A stretch of 64,000 nt of DNA from assembly GCA_964019165.1 (NCBI GenBank), contig OZ025269.1, positions 15,531,187-15,595,186 on the forward strand. The letters run 5' to 3'. This DNA is from Mastigias papua. Lineage: Eukaryota; Cnidaria; Scyphozoa; Rhizostomeae; Mastigiidae. Position numbers and translations under genes: made by a program. Positions within the stretch are counted from its first letter, which is position 1. Each line of letters starts with the position of its first letter. This document shows positions 31,776 to 44,000 of this stretch, piece by piece. The notes under the pieces are model-generated. The model was not told where the DNA came from, ran no database searches, and was given only the letters and a program-made list of their open reading frames with translations.

Positions 31776-33180
31776 CAGGGCTGATAAACTTCGTAACACA
31801 TAAATGTGATTGATCATCAACTATTTCGCTCTATAATTTCATTGCATAAAGCCTACTTCCTAACTGACCACGCCCACCACACCCACACTCGTGATGTTCA
31901 GCCCCTGTCAGATTTTAGTCTGAATCCGCCACTGATGATAGGATCAATGCAAAATAGGACCGTAGTAAAAATGTCTTGTTGCAACATTCTGAACACCTGG
32001 ACGTCCGTAATGCGCAAATACCCCCTCCCCCTATGTCCTAGTTTGTCCTATTTCACCAGACCCCCCTCCCCCTTTTGCTCGGACGTCCTTTGTGAATGGC
32101 CCCTTAAAGATTGGGTAAGATAACTGAGCCCACCAGACGTTATTTAAATGTCATTTTCGACCAGAAGTTTGCCTTTCAAAACTGTCTATCGCAAAATCTT
32201 GCGTTCATTTTGAAAGTTCTTACATCTGGAAGCTCTTATTGTCTTTAAAGGCTTGCCCTAATGAAATACAATAACGGCATCATTAAGATAGTTGCCATCA
32301 GTTCGTACAAGTCGAAAATATGAGGCTCGGTCTTACCAAAATGGTGAACGCGGAAGACACGGAAGACGGTGCAGGGCCTATTATTCGCAACAAAGCTTTT
32401 ATTGACATTTATACAAAGATGAAAGGTAATGGGTGGATAGCAGTTGTTGAAGAATATAAGTCAAAATCAAGATACTGAGAAAAATGACACAATAAAACTA
32501 TGTATAATATCTTGTATGATGAAGATGGCACCGAGGAAACATCATTTTACAGTAAAGAAATTGCAATAAAGTTTATATCTCTTCAGATAGATTTTTCAAT
32601 AAGATAGGACAAAGAACTCTAAGCTATGTTTACTATTGATTTACTAGATCCTGCTAGTAAAAGGTTCCGTCGAAGAGCCCCAGAGATCTAAAAAAGTAGG
32701 CAAATCAATAAAAACACTGCAGGGACCAAGGGGACTTGCCATGTTACTTATCAACAGTGCTTATTGCCTCAACTATTCCAGTTAGAACCACACGAGAGGT
32801 TAGAATCACCCCGAAAGGTCCGAAGTAAGACTCAAGACTCTAATTCAACAATTTAAAGAACTTCTGAAAAGCAATATTGTAGAATCTTCTCTCATTGTAG
32901 AGGACTGTATACGAAATAAGATATTTAAAGTCATAGAAAGTTCAACGTTCGTGACGTATATAGATGTCACCTGAGTTTCTTGATTAGAGTTCGTTTTTAA
33001 TGGAGGCGGAATAGACTCTTCGATTCTTCGTCTCTTTCTTTCCTTCTTTCTTTCTTTCTGTCTGTCTTTCTTTAAATTGAACCTCTTCTTTCTCTGTTTA
33101 GATCGAAGCTCTCTTTCTCTTTACATTGAACCTCGTGGGAATGGCGATGGCTTACTTCCGGCTGATAATCGCTTTCGATA
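31776..33180. other. Noncoding stretch with a hAT end, a MITE end and a simple repeat
   Basis: Contains a hAT-type end read on the minus strand from 31934 (CAGTGGCGGATTCAG ... GGGCGTGGTCA), a MITE copy at about 31996-32106 ending in CGGACGTCCTTTGTGAATGG then CCCCTTA, and a (CTTT)n-like run at about 33034-33076. No coding sequence recognised. Confidence 0.55.
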
Positions 33181-33464
33181 ATTGGAAAATTTAACAAACC
33201 TACCTGTAGGTGAAGTTTGATTGGAATTCTATGAGTCATCGGCCGTGACCGGAGGAGCAGTGCGAGATAGTGTGCCGCAGCGCATGTGAACCAGTCTTTA
33301 GAGCAGTAAATGTATCAATGACAAATAGATACAAGATCCTAAATAGAAAAGGGTGGGGGTAATGAAATATGACGGGAGGGCGCACAGGTACTCCGGTCAC
33401 GGCCGATGACTTATAGAATTTCAATCAAACTTCACCTACAGGTAGGTTCGTTTAATTTTCCAAT
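33181..33464. mobile_element. Foldback MITE (284 bp)
   Basis: The left arm 33181-33254 (ATTGGAAAATTTAACAAACC ... CATCGGCCGTGACCGGAG) and right arm 33391-33464 are inverted copies with about five differences. The arms contain the smaller palindrome CCTACCTGTAGG. No ORF. Confidence 0.82.
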
Positions 33465-35208
33465 TCTATTACGTCATCGGCCTAGTTCCCTACAGAGCTG
33501 TACGAGATTTTAGAGCTGGCATTGAGACATTTACTTTTTGGGCTTATACACATAACTTCAGAAATCCCATACACATAATGCCTATGGATATTACACGTCA
33601 CAACGAGAAACAGTAGATCAAATAATTCATTTGCAGTTATGTACAATAAAACTGACAGGAAATCAATCTACTAAGGCATTGCATTCAACACATTTATTAA
33701 ACTGTAGAAACAACGAGTTAACTTTGATCACAGTAACACCTACAAATGAAATCTGTCGACGCCAAGCAAGGTTTGCCGACCTGGCAGCACGATATAATGC
33801 TCAGTAAAGATATGGCTTGTTGGGTGAAGTGGATACTATTTCATGAGATCAGAAATTAATTCTATAGGCCACTGGTACAGCATTAATGGCCTACAACCGT
33901 GTAGGATGGTGATAGTAGCCTGGATAAATTTGATCTACACTAAGAGACTGTGTGCAGATGATGGTAGTACCTTAGATATCAACAGATCAGATCATAACTG
34001 TTTATCACAGCAGAAAACACCCATTGCACACATAAATGATAATGGTAATAAGGCTAGTATGTATGTATAAACGGAACATGTATCAACAATAAGCAATAAT
34101 GTGCATGTAACAACAATATCAGTTAATTAACCAAGCAGATAAATTTTGCATAAGGAAAATCAATTTGGGAGTTTTGATACCACGTTGTCCAAGAACGTAT
34201 AAATATGAACACAAAGTGTCATACAGTATGTCAAACATGCATGTGAAATAGTAGCACTTCTCACAACTCAAGGTGAAATGCGCTAAACATAACATCACAT
34301 ATACTGGTAGCTGCTATTCGACTGACGTAGAATAAAGGGAAAGGAGAACAAATCAGAAAGCATAGATACAATTGATGAGACAAATACTGTGTTCGGTTCG
34401 TACATACTGATTAGGCTTTACACGTGACATACTGCTTATGCGTACAAACCAGGTCTGGTACAAACACTGAATCACAACGGAAAAAGAACATGATGACCCA
34501 GTACAAATGCAAACAATCTTCTAACGTACATTAAAAACAGTTGCCTAAGCTTGCAAAGCAGCAGTTGTTGTTACAATGCTATTAAAAAGCATAGCAATGT
34601 AGCAGGTAAACAGGCTTTGAGATAAATAGATTGCATGCAAGATATTGGTAGCAACTGGAACATAGGCAGGGAAACTATAAATTGTGCTCCTAAATTAAGT
34701 AGGTTATTAATATCTTGATAATTAGCAATATCTTGTATACATAAAATCAATCAATTTCATAGCAATATGATCACGCTACATTGGACAGAAATTGCAACTA
34801 ATTTGAAGCCTCAACACAAGCAAATAAATGACTGAGTGAGATTTCAAGCAATAGGATAACTTATATAGAGCATTCATAAATATCATTCATCATACATCCT
34901 GATAATAAGCTGCTCAGAATTCTTATCTGCGAAAACGTTGATTGCTAGGACCCAGAACTTCACATACAGTGAAATATATGTAGTTGTACAAGAAAAGCTG
35001 AGGGTTTGATAGCAATTGAACGGAAACACACTACAGTCACTATTAAACATTTTTGGCAAAAATCAATGGCACATGTAAATTCTTGATCATTAACAGCATA
35101 ATATTGTATCAAATAGCATCGGTAGACTTGCAAACAAATGAGATAAGCTGCTAATATGAAGGAAGCTGCTCTTTGTTAGTCGCTAAATTACAAAACTAGG
35201 AGAAAAAC
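33465..35208. other. Unassigned noncoding stretch left of Gypsy-2
   Basis: About 1.7 kb of AT-rich sequence without recognisable genes, RNAs or repeats. Confidence 0.5.
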
Positions 35209-35345
35209 TGTAGGAACCCCCTGCTTTCATATTTCCTTAGGTACTCACTATATATGCACTACTTTGGTCTCATATAGGCCACACGTTTTATTCGGTTACA
35301 GTCGTTCGCAGTAAACTAAAGTTCTCTTGAATATAGTAACTAACA
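35209..35345 (+). repeat. Gypsy-2 5' LTR
   Basis: Starts TGTAGGAACCCCC (compare TGTAGGGTACCCCC of Gypsy-1) and ends CTAACA, 137 bp. A TATATAT box starts at 35249. No second LTR is available to confirm the boundaries. Confidence 0.72.
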
Positions 35346-35347
35346 TT

Positions 35348-35363
35348 ACTGTAACCGAATAAA
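35348..35363 (+). promoter_or_regulatory. Gypsy-2 primer-binding site, complementary to its own LTR
   Basis: ACTGTAACCGAATAAA, two bases after the LTR end, is the exact reverse complement of 35287-35302 inside the LTR (16 of 16). The position relative to the LTR end matches Gypsy-1 while the sequence is entirely different, so pairing rather than sequence is conserved. Confidence 0.75.
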
Positions 35364-35369
35364 TTCAAT

Positions 35370-36266
35370 ATGGAAGCGAAAATGAAATCATTGGATGGAA
35401 CCGGCGATGTAAAAGCATTTCTAGAAAAGGTGTCCATACATTCGTCGTTAAAGGGGTATGAAGGAGAGAAAGCCTCTCAGAACTTGGCAAGCAAACTCGA
35501 AGGTCGCGCATTCGACGTATATATGCGATTATCCGCAGCAGGTAGAAAAAGGACTGATAAAATACAGTCCGAGCTGTTAAAGGAATTTGAACATGGGAGT
35601 TTAGACAGAGAGGCTGCAATTCTTGATTTAAGCAAGCGGAGACGAAAACCGGTTGAATCGGCACAAGCCTTTGCTTACAAAATAATCGAATTGGTTAAGC
35701 TCACATACCCTGCTTTCGACGACAACACACAAAAGACAATCGCAAAAGATTATTTTCTGAGAGGAGTGCACCCAAAGATGCAGATTGCACTGAAATCTCT
35801 ACCCTGTTTTATCGACGCCGATATCGAAAAGCTGGCAACGGAGACAATGAGGTTGCAATTGGCCGGTATTTACTCTTTCGACTTCCAGAAAGCACAAAAG
35901 TGCATGAGCGTTGACAGCGCATCAATGGTTGATGAAATTGCTGCGGTGCTTGAAAAACTACAAGGTACATTAACCTTCAATCAGGGGGGAGACGTCAAGG
36001 ATAAGCAAGACTACGCAGCAGCAAATTTTGTAGGAAATAACTGGCTTGGACACCAAAGAAGAAGGCGAAGAGGTACCTTTTCAAACAGGCCCACCCAGCC
36101 TCAATCTAGAAACCAAAAAAATAACAGTGCAGCACAAAGAGGAAGAAATTGTCGTGCCTGTGGAAGCCCTGGACATTTTTTCCGTGATTGCCCAAATCGT
36201 TTTGGCCAAGCTTGTGGAAACAAAGGTCATGATGCTTGGGATTCGTGTTGCTCCAAATACCAATGA
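35370..36266 (+). CDS. Gypsy-2 Gag
   Basis: 298 residues, colinear with Gypsy-1 Gag (FLEKVSIHSSLKGYEGEKAS, LASKLEGRAFDVYMRL, GVHPKMQIALKSLPCF). It has a basic Arg/Gln-rich stretch and two zinc knuckles (CRACGSPGHFFRDC at about residue 260, then CGNKGHDAWDSCC). The second knuckle begins GQAC where Gypsy-1 has CQAC, so its first Cys is replaced by Gly. It ends CAA-TGA-CTAG (TGA 36264-36266) and the frame remains open into the protease, as in Gypsy-1. Confidence 0.88.
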   Translation: MEAKMKSLDGTGDVKAFLEKVSIHSSLKGYEGEKASQNLASKLEGRAFDVYMRLSAAGRKRTDKIQSELLKEFEHGSLDREAAILDLSKRRRKPVESAQAFAYKIIELVKLTYPAFDDNTQKTIAKDYFLRGVHPKMQIALKSLPCFIDADIEKLATETMRLQLAGIYSFDFQKAQKCMSVDSASMVDEIAAVLEKLQGTLTFNQGGDVKDKQDYAAANFVGNNWLGHQRRRRRGTFSNRPTQPQSRNQKNNSAAQRGRNCRACGSPGHFFRDCPNRFGQACGNKGHDAWDSCCSKYQ

Positions 36267-38242
36267 CTAGCCGATTGTGATCCACACAGTTGCAACTCTG
36301 CTGCAGAATTTTCTGCTGTCCTCCGTGTGAAGTTTGACAACCAGGATGCGCATGCGTTGCTGGACACTGGGGCTAGCTGTCCGTTAATTGACCTAGGGAG
36401 TTTACAAACTCTTGGATTGGACGCTAAGATTGTTCCATCTGATCATAACTTAATTGATGCCTCTGGCAGGTATATGAATATAATGGGATCTGTGGTAGTG
36501 TCCATAACTTTGGGCAGTGTCCTACTCCAACAGGATTTAAAAGTTTTCAATGCACAAACGTACAGACATGTACTATTGGGTGGAGATTTTCTTTCAAACT
36601 ATAACACAGTTGAGTTCGACATGACCAGAAATAAGATTAAGTTGGGCACTGAATGGTTTGTGTGCGTTTCTTTGCAAGGGAAGGAGCCAGTCCGCATGCA
36701 GAGCAACGTATCATTACCCCCACGCTCCTATAGCATCGTTAATGTCAAGTGCAGTAACTCACTCTCATTGATAACTGCTGACTTCGAACCGAAGCCTTTA
36801 ATGGGAGTAAGTGGTGTGTACGCTACGTCCTGCATGATAATTCCTGATTTGGATGTTATATTTCAAATATCCCTATTGAACGTCAACAATGACAAGGTCA
36901 CAATAAATTCCAGGAAGTTTATTGGTGCCGTGAGCATTGTCAAGGGAAATGTTGCCACAAGTGAACCAGCAAAAGTGGAAAAGCCTTCAAGCTCTAAATT
37001 GAATATAATTCATGGAAATGCTATTTCAGAGAAGGAAGAAGATCAGTTGAGGGCATTAATTTCTCAATATGGGGATATCTTTGCTGTCAATCCTAGGAAA
37101 CCAACGCCAGTAAGGAATATGACACATCATATAATCACAGACAAAGCCCAACCTGTTCGCATGAAGCCATATCGAATTCCTCATGCCTGGAATAAAGAGG
37201 TTAGTGACCAAGTGCAGCAAATGCTTGACAATAAGATTATTCGTCCCTCTTCCTCGCCGTGGAATGTCCCAGTAATTCTCGTTCGAAAAATGGGCAATTC
37301 AATGCGTTTCATATGTGACTTTCATGGACTTAATAATGTGACAAAAAAGATTCATACCCTCTACCGCATATTAGGAATGTTATCGATAAAATGGAAGGAG
37401 CAAAATTCTGGACAACTCTTGATGCTGCTTCAGCTTATTGGTCGATGCCTGTAGCCGAAGAAGACAAAGAGAAAACAGCGTTCTCAGTTCCGAGGGGCAA
37501 ATTCGAATTCAATGTCATTCCATTTGGATTATGTAACGTCGGAGCTTCTTATCAGAGGATGATAGATATAACCTTATCGGGTCTTCCTTCTGATCGTGTA
37601 CTCGCTTATATGGATGACATTGTAATTTTTAGTAGAATTTTTCAAGAACACCTCCTCAACCTTGCATAAGTGTTTCAAAGACTACAATCATGTGGAATCT
37701 CTCTTAAATTTTCAAAGTGTGTATTTACCAGCGAGAAAGTCGACTTTCTTGGTTTCGAACTTTCGAACGAAGGAATCAAACCACAAGCTCGTCTCACAGA
37801 AGCAATTAATACATTCAAACGTCCAGGAACTAGGAAGGAATTGAAGGGGTTTCTAGGCCTTACAGTATTTTACCGTTCGTTTACACCAAATTTTGCAGAA
37901 ATTTGCCAACCATTGAATAAACTGACTAGTGAGCATGTTCCCTTTCATTGGGATGATTCCTGTGAAGTTGCCTGTTCACTTTTAAAACAGAAGCTGTTAT
38001 CCAAACCTGTTTTAAACTTCCCTAAAGTAGGAGAACCGTTTGTTGTCGAAGTTGATGCTAGCAATCATGCAGTTGGGGGGGGGGGAGGGGTTCTTTCGCA
38101 AGTTGGCAATGACCAATTTTTACATCCAGTAGCATATTTTTCAACTGCATTGCAGTCTTTGCAAAAGAACTGGTCGGCGACATCTAAGGAAGCATTCACA
38201 CTTGTATGCGCGGTTCGTCATTGGCACGTGTATCTGTCGGGT
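36267..38242 (+). pseudogene. Gypsy-2 Pol (protease, RT, partial RNase H)
   Basis: In frame after the Gag UGA: EFSAVLRVKFD, then the protease LLDTGASCPLID. RT: RFICDFHGLN, AASAYWSMPVAEEDKEKTAF and AYMDDIVIFSR, then LKFSKCVFTSEKVDFLGFEL. RNase H: FVVEVDASNHAVG followed by a G-run insertion (GGGG) and AVRHWHVYLSGQR, where it is cut off. A frameshift lies near 37350-37390 and a small indel pair near 37655-37670 creates TAA 37667-37669. Integrase is absent. Non-functional. Confidence 0.87.
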
Positions 38243-39251
38243 CAGAGGTGGATCCAGGCATTCGCAATACCCACACTGGCGAAGGTCAGATTTTCTAACT
38301 GCACATTAGCTGTCAAAGATCTCTGTGTATAGACACTACCTTTCAATCTTATTTGGGAATAATCATATCAAAACCTCACTATCTATCAACAACCCCATGT
38401 CGTAACCGTGGTAACATTATCTGTTGTTTATCTTTGGCAATACTTGTTATTGTACGTTGTTTTTGGTCTCCCCTCACGTATTGTTTGAATTGGGTGATCC
38501 CCAACATCATAAATTACACAGAACCAATTATTTTGTGCGACCTTCACATAAAATTAGCATCTACTTATCTGTGCGTGCGCAGAGGAATAGTACGTGAAAA
38601 GTGTACCTCCAAAAGCTGTGCGAACTTCGGAATGGATGGTGCTATTAGTACGTCAAAAATAAATAGGAAAGTGTATGGAGAAAATGGTTGTGCGAATGTG
38701 GCGAATGTAGAGGCGACGGATGTTATATGGAAGAGAGCGGGGGATAACCCTATACTACCAGTCTTGATAACCCTCTCTTCCGCTAGGATATCTTGTGCGT
38801 ACAGTTTGCCCAATTCTCCCAAATATCCAGCTGACGGGATTCAATTGCAAATTGAGGAAGTAGCATGAATCTATGAAGGTCTATTGGCAGTCTCCATATG
38901 GGATGTGAATGGCTCTACAAACACTTATACCAAAGACGATAGCAGCCCAATATGTACTGTAGCTATTCTATTTGTATTTGTGGCATTTGTTGCCATCGAT
39001 TTCAGTTAGACATGCATGGTAAGCACTTGGATAACCGTCGATTTCTGTAGAAAGTGTAAACCAAGCTCCCGTTTTGTTACAATAAGGATATATGCCAAGA
39101 CTGCAAGTCGATAACACTCAGTGAAAAGTTAATTAATAAGTTAAATGTTGAACGAATACCCCTAGGCTTGGACCGTAGTGGATCTATTCGTTGTCTGATT
39201 TATTCATCTGCAACCCCCTCACCAGCTGACAATTCGATTTACTCACAAACA
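38243..39251. other. Unassigned insert after Gypsy-2
   Basis: Starts CAGAGGTGGATCCAG, similar to the hAT-type ends elsewhere in the window, so it may be part of the element that truncated Gypsy-2. An open frame of 171 codons at 38353-38868 (plus) matches nothing I recognise, and an 85-codon frame lies on the other strand. I see no other features. Confidence 0.4.
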
Positions 39252-39389
39252 TATAATGTCCTGCAGAGCGTACACCAGAAACAGACTTCCAAGTCCTTTT
39301 ATTAGCGGAACACAACATAACTAAAATCTATCTACACATTGACCCATTAGTCTCTCCAAGCGCATGCGTAATAACATATGAACATTATA
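39252..39389 (-). repeat. Gypsy-3 3' LTR
   Basis: Read on the minus strand it starts TATAATG and ends CATTATA, about 138 bp. A purine tract (AAGGGGGAG on the minus strand, 39391-39399) directly precedes it. The terminal TATAATG is probably a changed TGTAATG. No second LTR in the window. Confidence 0.6.
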
Positions 39390-39493
39390 TCTCCCCCTTA
39401 CTTGGAGAAATGCTTAAGTCTTTAAAAACAACAGGACAAAACTAAGACTATATATAATTATTTTCTAAATGGAAAATGTGAGCTCCAACTGTC

Positions 39494-41010
39494 CTACAAG
39501 TCATATATGTTCTGTCCATACCGTTGTACGTGTCTTCGTTGTCTTTGTGGATAACGATGGCATTGTTCTACTATTTCAGGCTGATTTGGCATATTCAAAC
39601 TTTCGAAATAATCAAGTTCATCTGAACCATCTGAAATCATATCTTGTCCGATTTTCTTGAAGTACGAAATGTTTCGTGTAATCGTGTGGGTATCTCTTTT
39701 CGCCGTTACCATAGTTCCTTTCTTTTCCGTAACAACATAAGGTCGTGGATCGAATTTGGACGAAAATTTGTTCTGCTTTATTTGTTTAACAAGCACAGTG
39801 TCTCAAATTTCTATCTGCGATGTCTTGGCATGATTAATATTATCAGCATGTATTTTCATCTTTTCCTTTGCCTCTGCATCTCTTTTCTTAAGTTCTTGGT
39901 GCATGTTGGATGTACTTTCTTTGACACATGATGGTAATTTTGTGTTAATTTCACGATTGAATAACAGTGTTGCTGGGGCAAAACAGTTTTTGCCGAGGTT
40001 GAATGAACAATGTCCACTTCTGGAAACCGGCTATATGCATCGATAAGAACAAGTAAATATTCCCCAGTTGGAAAAGGCCTACAAAAATCAATATTGACCG
40101 TATGCCATGGAGCTGGGGGTAGAGAAGTCATTTGTAGGGGCTCTGGACGACTTTCAGGTCCATTAGCTTGACAGGCAATGCAATTGTGAAGTAGGTCTTT
40201 CACAAGCTCATCGATTTTAGGGAACCAAACTTTTTCCCGTAGCAGTTTCTTGGTTTTAATTAAGACTTGATGGCCTTCATGTGCGATCGTTAGAGCCTTT
40301 TGTCGAAGAATCGAAGGAAGAACGAGTTTTGAACCTCGTAAAATAAGATTGCCATCATCTGATACGATGAGTTCATCTCTAACGGGATAAAATAAGCGCA
40401 ACTCCTCTTTGTTGACACCGTCTGGAACGGTAATAGCCGAATTAATCTTGAGAAAGTCCCATCGCATCTCACGTTTTAGTAGCGCAAGTAAATGTTGTAA
40501 CGTAGCATCCTTTTGTGTAGCTGCTTGAATTTCCGAAAGGCTCATGGCTTTAGGAACGGCATGTGTACAAAGAAAATTTACATATTCTACGGCAGGATTC
40601 TCAAATGAAGACGTATGCTCGGCGACAGGATGTCGTGACAAAAAGTCGGACGGATTGTGCTGTCCTTTGGTATACTCAACATCGAACTGATAGTCTTGTA
40701 AACGAAGGTTCCACCGCTCTATTCTAGCAGAAGGCTTCGACTTGGGGTTGTTTAAAATCATTTCCATGGGTTTACAGTCAGTATATAATGTAAAATGACC
40801 ACCATATGAATAAATGTGAAGACGTTCGATCGCCCAGACTATGGCGAGTGCTTCTTGTTCTGTTTGCGAATAACGATGTTCTACATCTGTGAGAGATCTG
40901 CTTACATAGGAAACGACTTTTCGGTTTGTGGTACCCGGAGTTACTTGAGATAATATAGCTGACAAACCATTATTATTATTATTATTATTATCTATTTGTC
41001 GCACATTACT
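39494..41010 (-). pseudogene. Gypsy-3 Pol remnant (RNase H and partial integrase)
   Basis: Minus strand: NGLSAILSQVTPG, YSQTEQEALAIVWAIERLHI and LYTDCKPMEMIL (RNase H), then HQVLIKTKKLLREKVWFPKI and CIACQ (zinc-binding part of integrase). WHTVNIDFCRPFPTGEYLLV holds the first catalytic Asp. The frame then jumps from SAKTVLP to a region near the integrase C-terminus, so the second Asp and the Glu are deleted. After a frameshift, a C-terminal piece (39494-39796: FDPRPYVVTEKKGTMVTAK) and a basic RYPQRQRRH tail follow. Upstream it is cut at a (TAA)n tract by LINE-A. It is a different lineage from Gypsy-1 and -2. Confidence 0.85.
40969..40991. repeat. (TAA)n tail of LINE-A
   Basis: ATT units on the plus strand, i.e. 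AAT/TAA in the sense of LINE-A. It separates the LINE-A 3' UTR from the Gypsy-3 RNase H coding sequence. Confidence 0.9.
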
Positions 41011-41056
41011 CAAATGGTTCATATATGTCCCTGAGGCTTGGTGACATCAAGTCTCC

Positions 41057-44000
41057 TCAAAACTCGAGGACTTTCCTGAGGATTCTAGCAGAATTAAGAA
41101 TAACTGTTTTCTGCAGTTCTACAATCTTGGTCTCAATGCCGATTTCTTTGAGTCGTTGATGAAGATCTTTAGGAATAGTCCCAAGGGCACCAATAATTAT
41201 AGGTATAACCCGTACATTCATATTCCATAGCTTTTTAAGTTCCCTTGCTAAGTCTTGGTATTTGTCTAACTTTTCATATTCTTTTGTTTCAATGCGGCTA
41301 TCGGATGGAATAGCAAAATCCACTATCAGGCACTGATTCTTTAGCTTATCCTTAATAACTACGTCTGGGCGCCTTGCTTGTATAACATGATCCGTATTTA
41401 TATTGAAGTCCCACAGAATTGTACTAATATCATTCTCCATCGTTGTTTCGGGCTCATGCTCGTACCATTTTCTTTTCACATCAAATCCATATTTCAGGCA
41501 AACTTCCCAATGAATCTTTTTTCCGAGCCAGTCGTGACGTCTTTTAAACTCTCTTTGCGCCATTTTGCTACATTCGCTTAAAAGATGGTTTACTGTTTCA
41601 TCAGCCTGCTTACACATTCGGCATAGACAATCCTCCTGTGTTCTATCTATCTTTGCTTTAATCTGATTTGTCCTAATTGCTTGCTCCTGCGCAGCTAAGA
41701 TGAGTGTTTCTGTTTCCCTCTTGATCCCCCCTCTGCTGAGCCAAGCCCATGTTTCCTTGGCAGCAACTGCTTCTGTTTGTCTTATAAATTGACCATGCAT
41801 TGCTTTATCAATCCAATTTTGCCTACATTCCTTTGCTCTTCTACTTTTGAACTCCTTTGCTGATTCTGATACTTGTTCTAGTTTCCTTGCGGCAGATATT
41901 AGCTTTTCTTCACTTTCCTGGATGTATTTCTGTAGTCCAAGTATTGCTGTTTTCGTCACATCTGCTACGCTAATGAGACCTCTTCCGCCTTCTTTCCTTG
42001 GTACGTATAGTCTATCCACATTGCTCTTTGGATGTAGTGCTTTGTGCATCGTCATCAACTTTCTTGTTCTTCGGTCCAAGGCTTGAAGCTCATCTTTATT
42101 CCAATCCAAAAATGGAGCTGAGTATCGGATAACAGCTACTGCCCATGTGTTGATAGCTTTAATCAAATTATGTCCATTCAATTTCGTTTCTAGGACCTTC
42201 CTTACTCTTCTCCTGTATTCTTTTTTTATTATTTCCTTCATTTCTAATCTCTTCAAATCATCTGCCTCTAGCACTCCGAGGTATTTGTAACTTTCATCTT
42301 CCTTCAAGCTTCTGATCTTTTTCTCATCAGGCAGTTTTATCCCATTTGCCTCAATTTGCTTCCCCCTCTTCATGATCATTACAGCGCATTTATCTAAACC
42401 AAATTCCATTCCAATGTCTTCACTAAATATTCTTACTGTCTGAATCAGAGACTCTAGATCTTTTTCACTTTTTGCATAGAGTTTGAGATCATCCATAAAC
42501 AATAAATGATTTATTTTCTCCTTGCTGGAAACAAAACTATACCCTGCTTTTACATTTCGTAGCACACTGGTCAGAGGTATTAGAGCAATCACAAAGAGTA
42601 ATGGGGATAAAGCATCCCCTTGAAAGATCCCTCTTTTGATGCTTACTTCTCCAAGTTCTTGCTTTCCACAAGTGAGCTTCACTTTCCATCTCTTCATGCT
42701 CTCTTGTAATAGAATTTGTACTTTCCCGTTTATTCCTAGATTCACAAGACATTCAAGTATCCAACTATGTGGGAGCATGTCATATGCCTTGCGATAATCT
42801 ATCCATCCCATGGCTAGGTTTCTTTTTCTAAATTTGACCTCCTTCAGTAACATTTTGTCTATAAATAGGAGGTCGGCAGTTCCTTTTGAGTTACGTCTGC
42901 AGCCTTTTTGTTCTTCAGGAAATAAGTCGTTTCCTTCAAGGAACGTGTACACTTCATTAGCAACTATTCCAGTTAAAAGTTTCCAGGCAAGTGGGAGGCA
43001 CGTAATAGGCCGATAGTTGCTGGCAACTGTACCTTTGCTATGATCTTTTTGGATAAGAACTGTCCTTCCAATTGTCATCCATGCAGGAGTTTCACCTGTT
43101 TCTAAGCAGTGATTTAGATTTTCTGCTAGTTTTGAATGGAGACTAACAAAATTCTTTAGCCAATAACCCTGCACACCATCGGGTCCAGGGGCCTTCCAAT
43201 TTGGGAATGTTTTTAACATCGATTTGACTTCTTTGCTGGTGATTACTATGTCTCTCTGCTTCTCAATATTTCCAACTTCAGATCGAAAGTTTTTTAACCA
43301 TTCTGCTTCTTTGTTGTGCTGAATTTCTTTCCCCCAAATATCTGACCAGAAGTTTATAGCATCAATTGCATCAGGAGCTTTACTGTCATGGTGCTCACTT
43401 GCGCCATTCAAATGTTGATAAAATCGCCCCTCATTATTGATAAACATTCTGTTTTGTTGAAATTGATTAATTCGTTGCTGGTATCTCTTTATTTTTCCAG
43501 TTTTCGCTACTATTCTTTGCTTAATTTCTTCTCTCACAGCTGGAAGGCTCTTTTGCTTTATTCTATATTTTCTCTGAAGATAATCCCGATGTTTTTTCTT
43601 TATTGTTTTCTGTCCAATTAAGTTGTTAATCCTACCGAGGTCTTTGTTCAGTTGTTTCACTTGATTCTCTAGTCTTCTCCTCCACCAAGGCACTCCCCTT
43701 TCTTTTGGCTTTTTTCCCATCCCTACCATTTCAGTTACTACAGCTGCTCCTCCGTATATCAGATCATTCACTTGACTTATATTATTCAACTTTACTTTTC
43801 CTAGCACCATATTTATATTACTAACCGCTTCTTTCAGTTTATTTTTGTCAACCCCCTTTAATGGTGGTAATCGTTCTCTCTGCTGTTTGGCATAAGCTTT
43901 TATTTTCTCTACAATTAGCTCCTCTTCCTCACTTAAATTTGATTCTTCACACTCTACATCTAGCTGTATCTGATTTGCGTCTTCGCTGGTCATCTGTCCG

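Larger units (their letters stand above)
35209..38242 (+). mobile_element. Gypsy-2 LTR retrotransposon, 3'-truncated
   Basis: Has a 5' LTR, primer-binding site, gag and pol as far as RNase H, then stops abruptly at 38242 where CAGAGGTGGATCCAG begins, resembling a hAT-type terminus. No integrase, purine tract or 3' LTR. It is related to Gypsy-1 over gag and pol but clearly a separate family. Confidence 0.9.

Noticed and set aside
21714..31934. A single large hAT element between the left end at 21714 and the right end at 31934, with Gypsy-1 inside
   Set aside because: The flanking 8-mers do not match, so the two ends probably belong to different truncated copies.
38353..38868. A 171-codon plus-strand ORF as a host gene
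   Set aside because: No recognisable domain, no splice context, and an overlapping frame on the other strand. Kept only as unassigned sequence.
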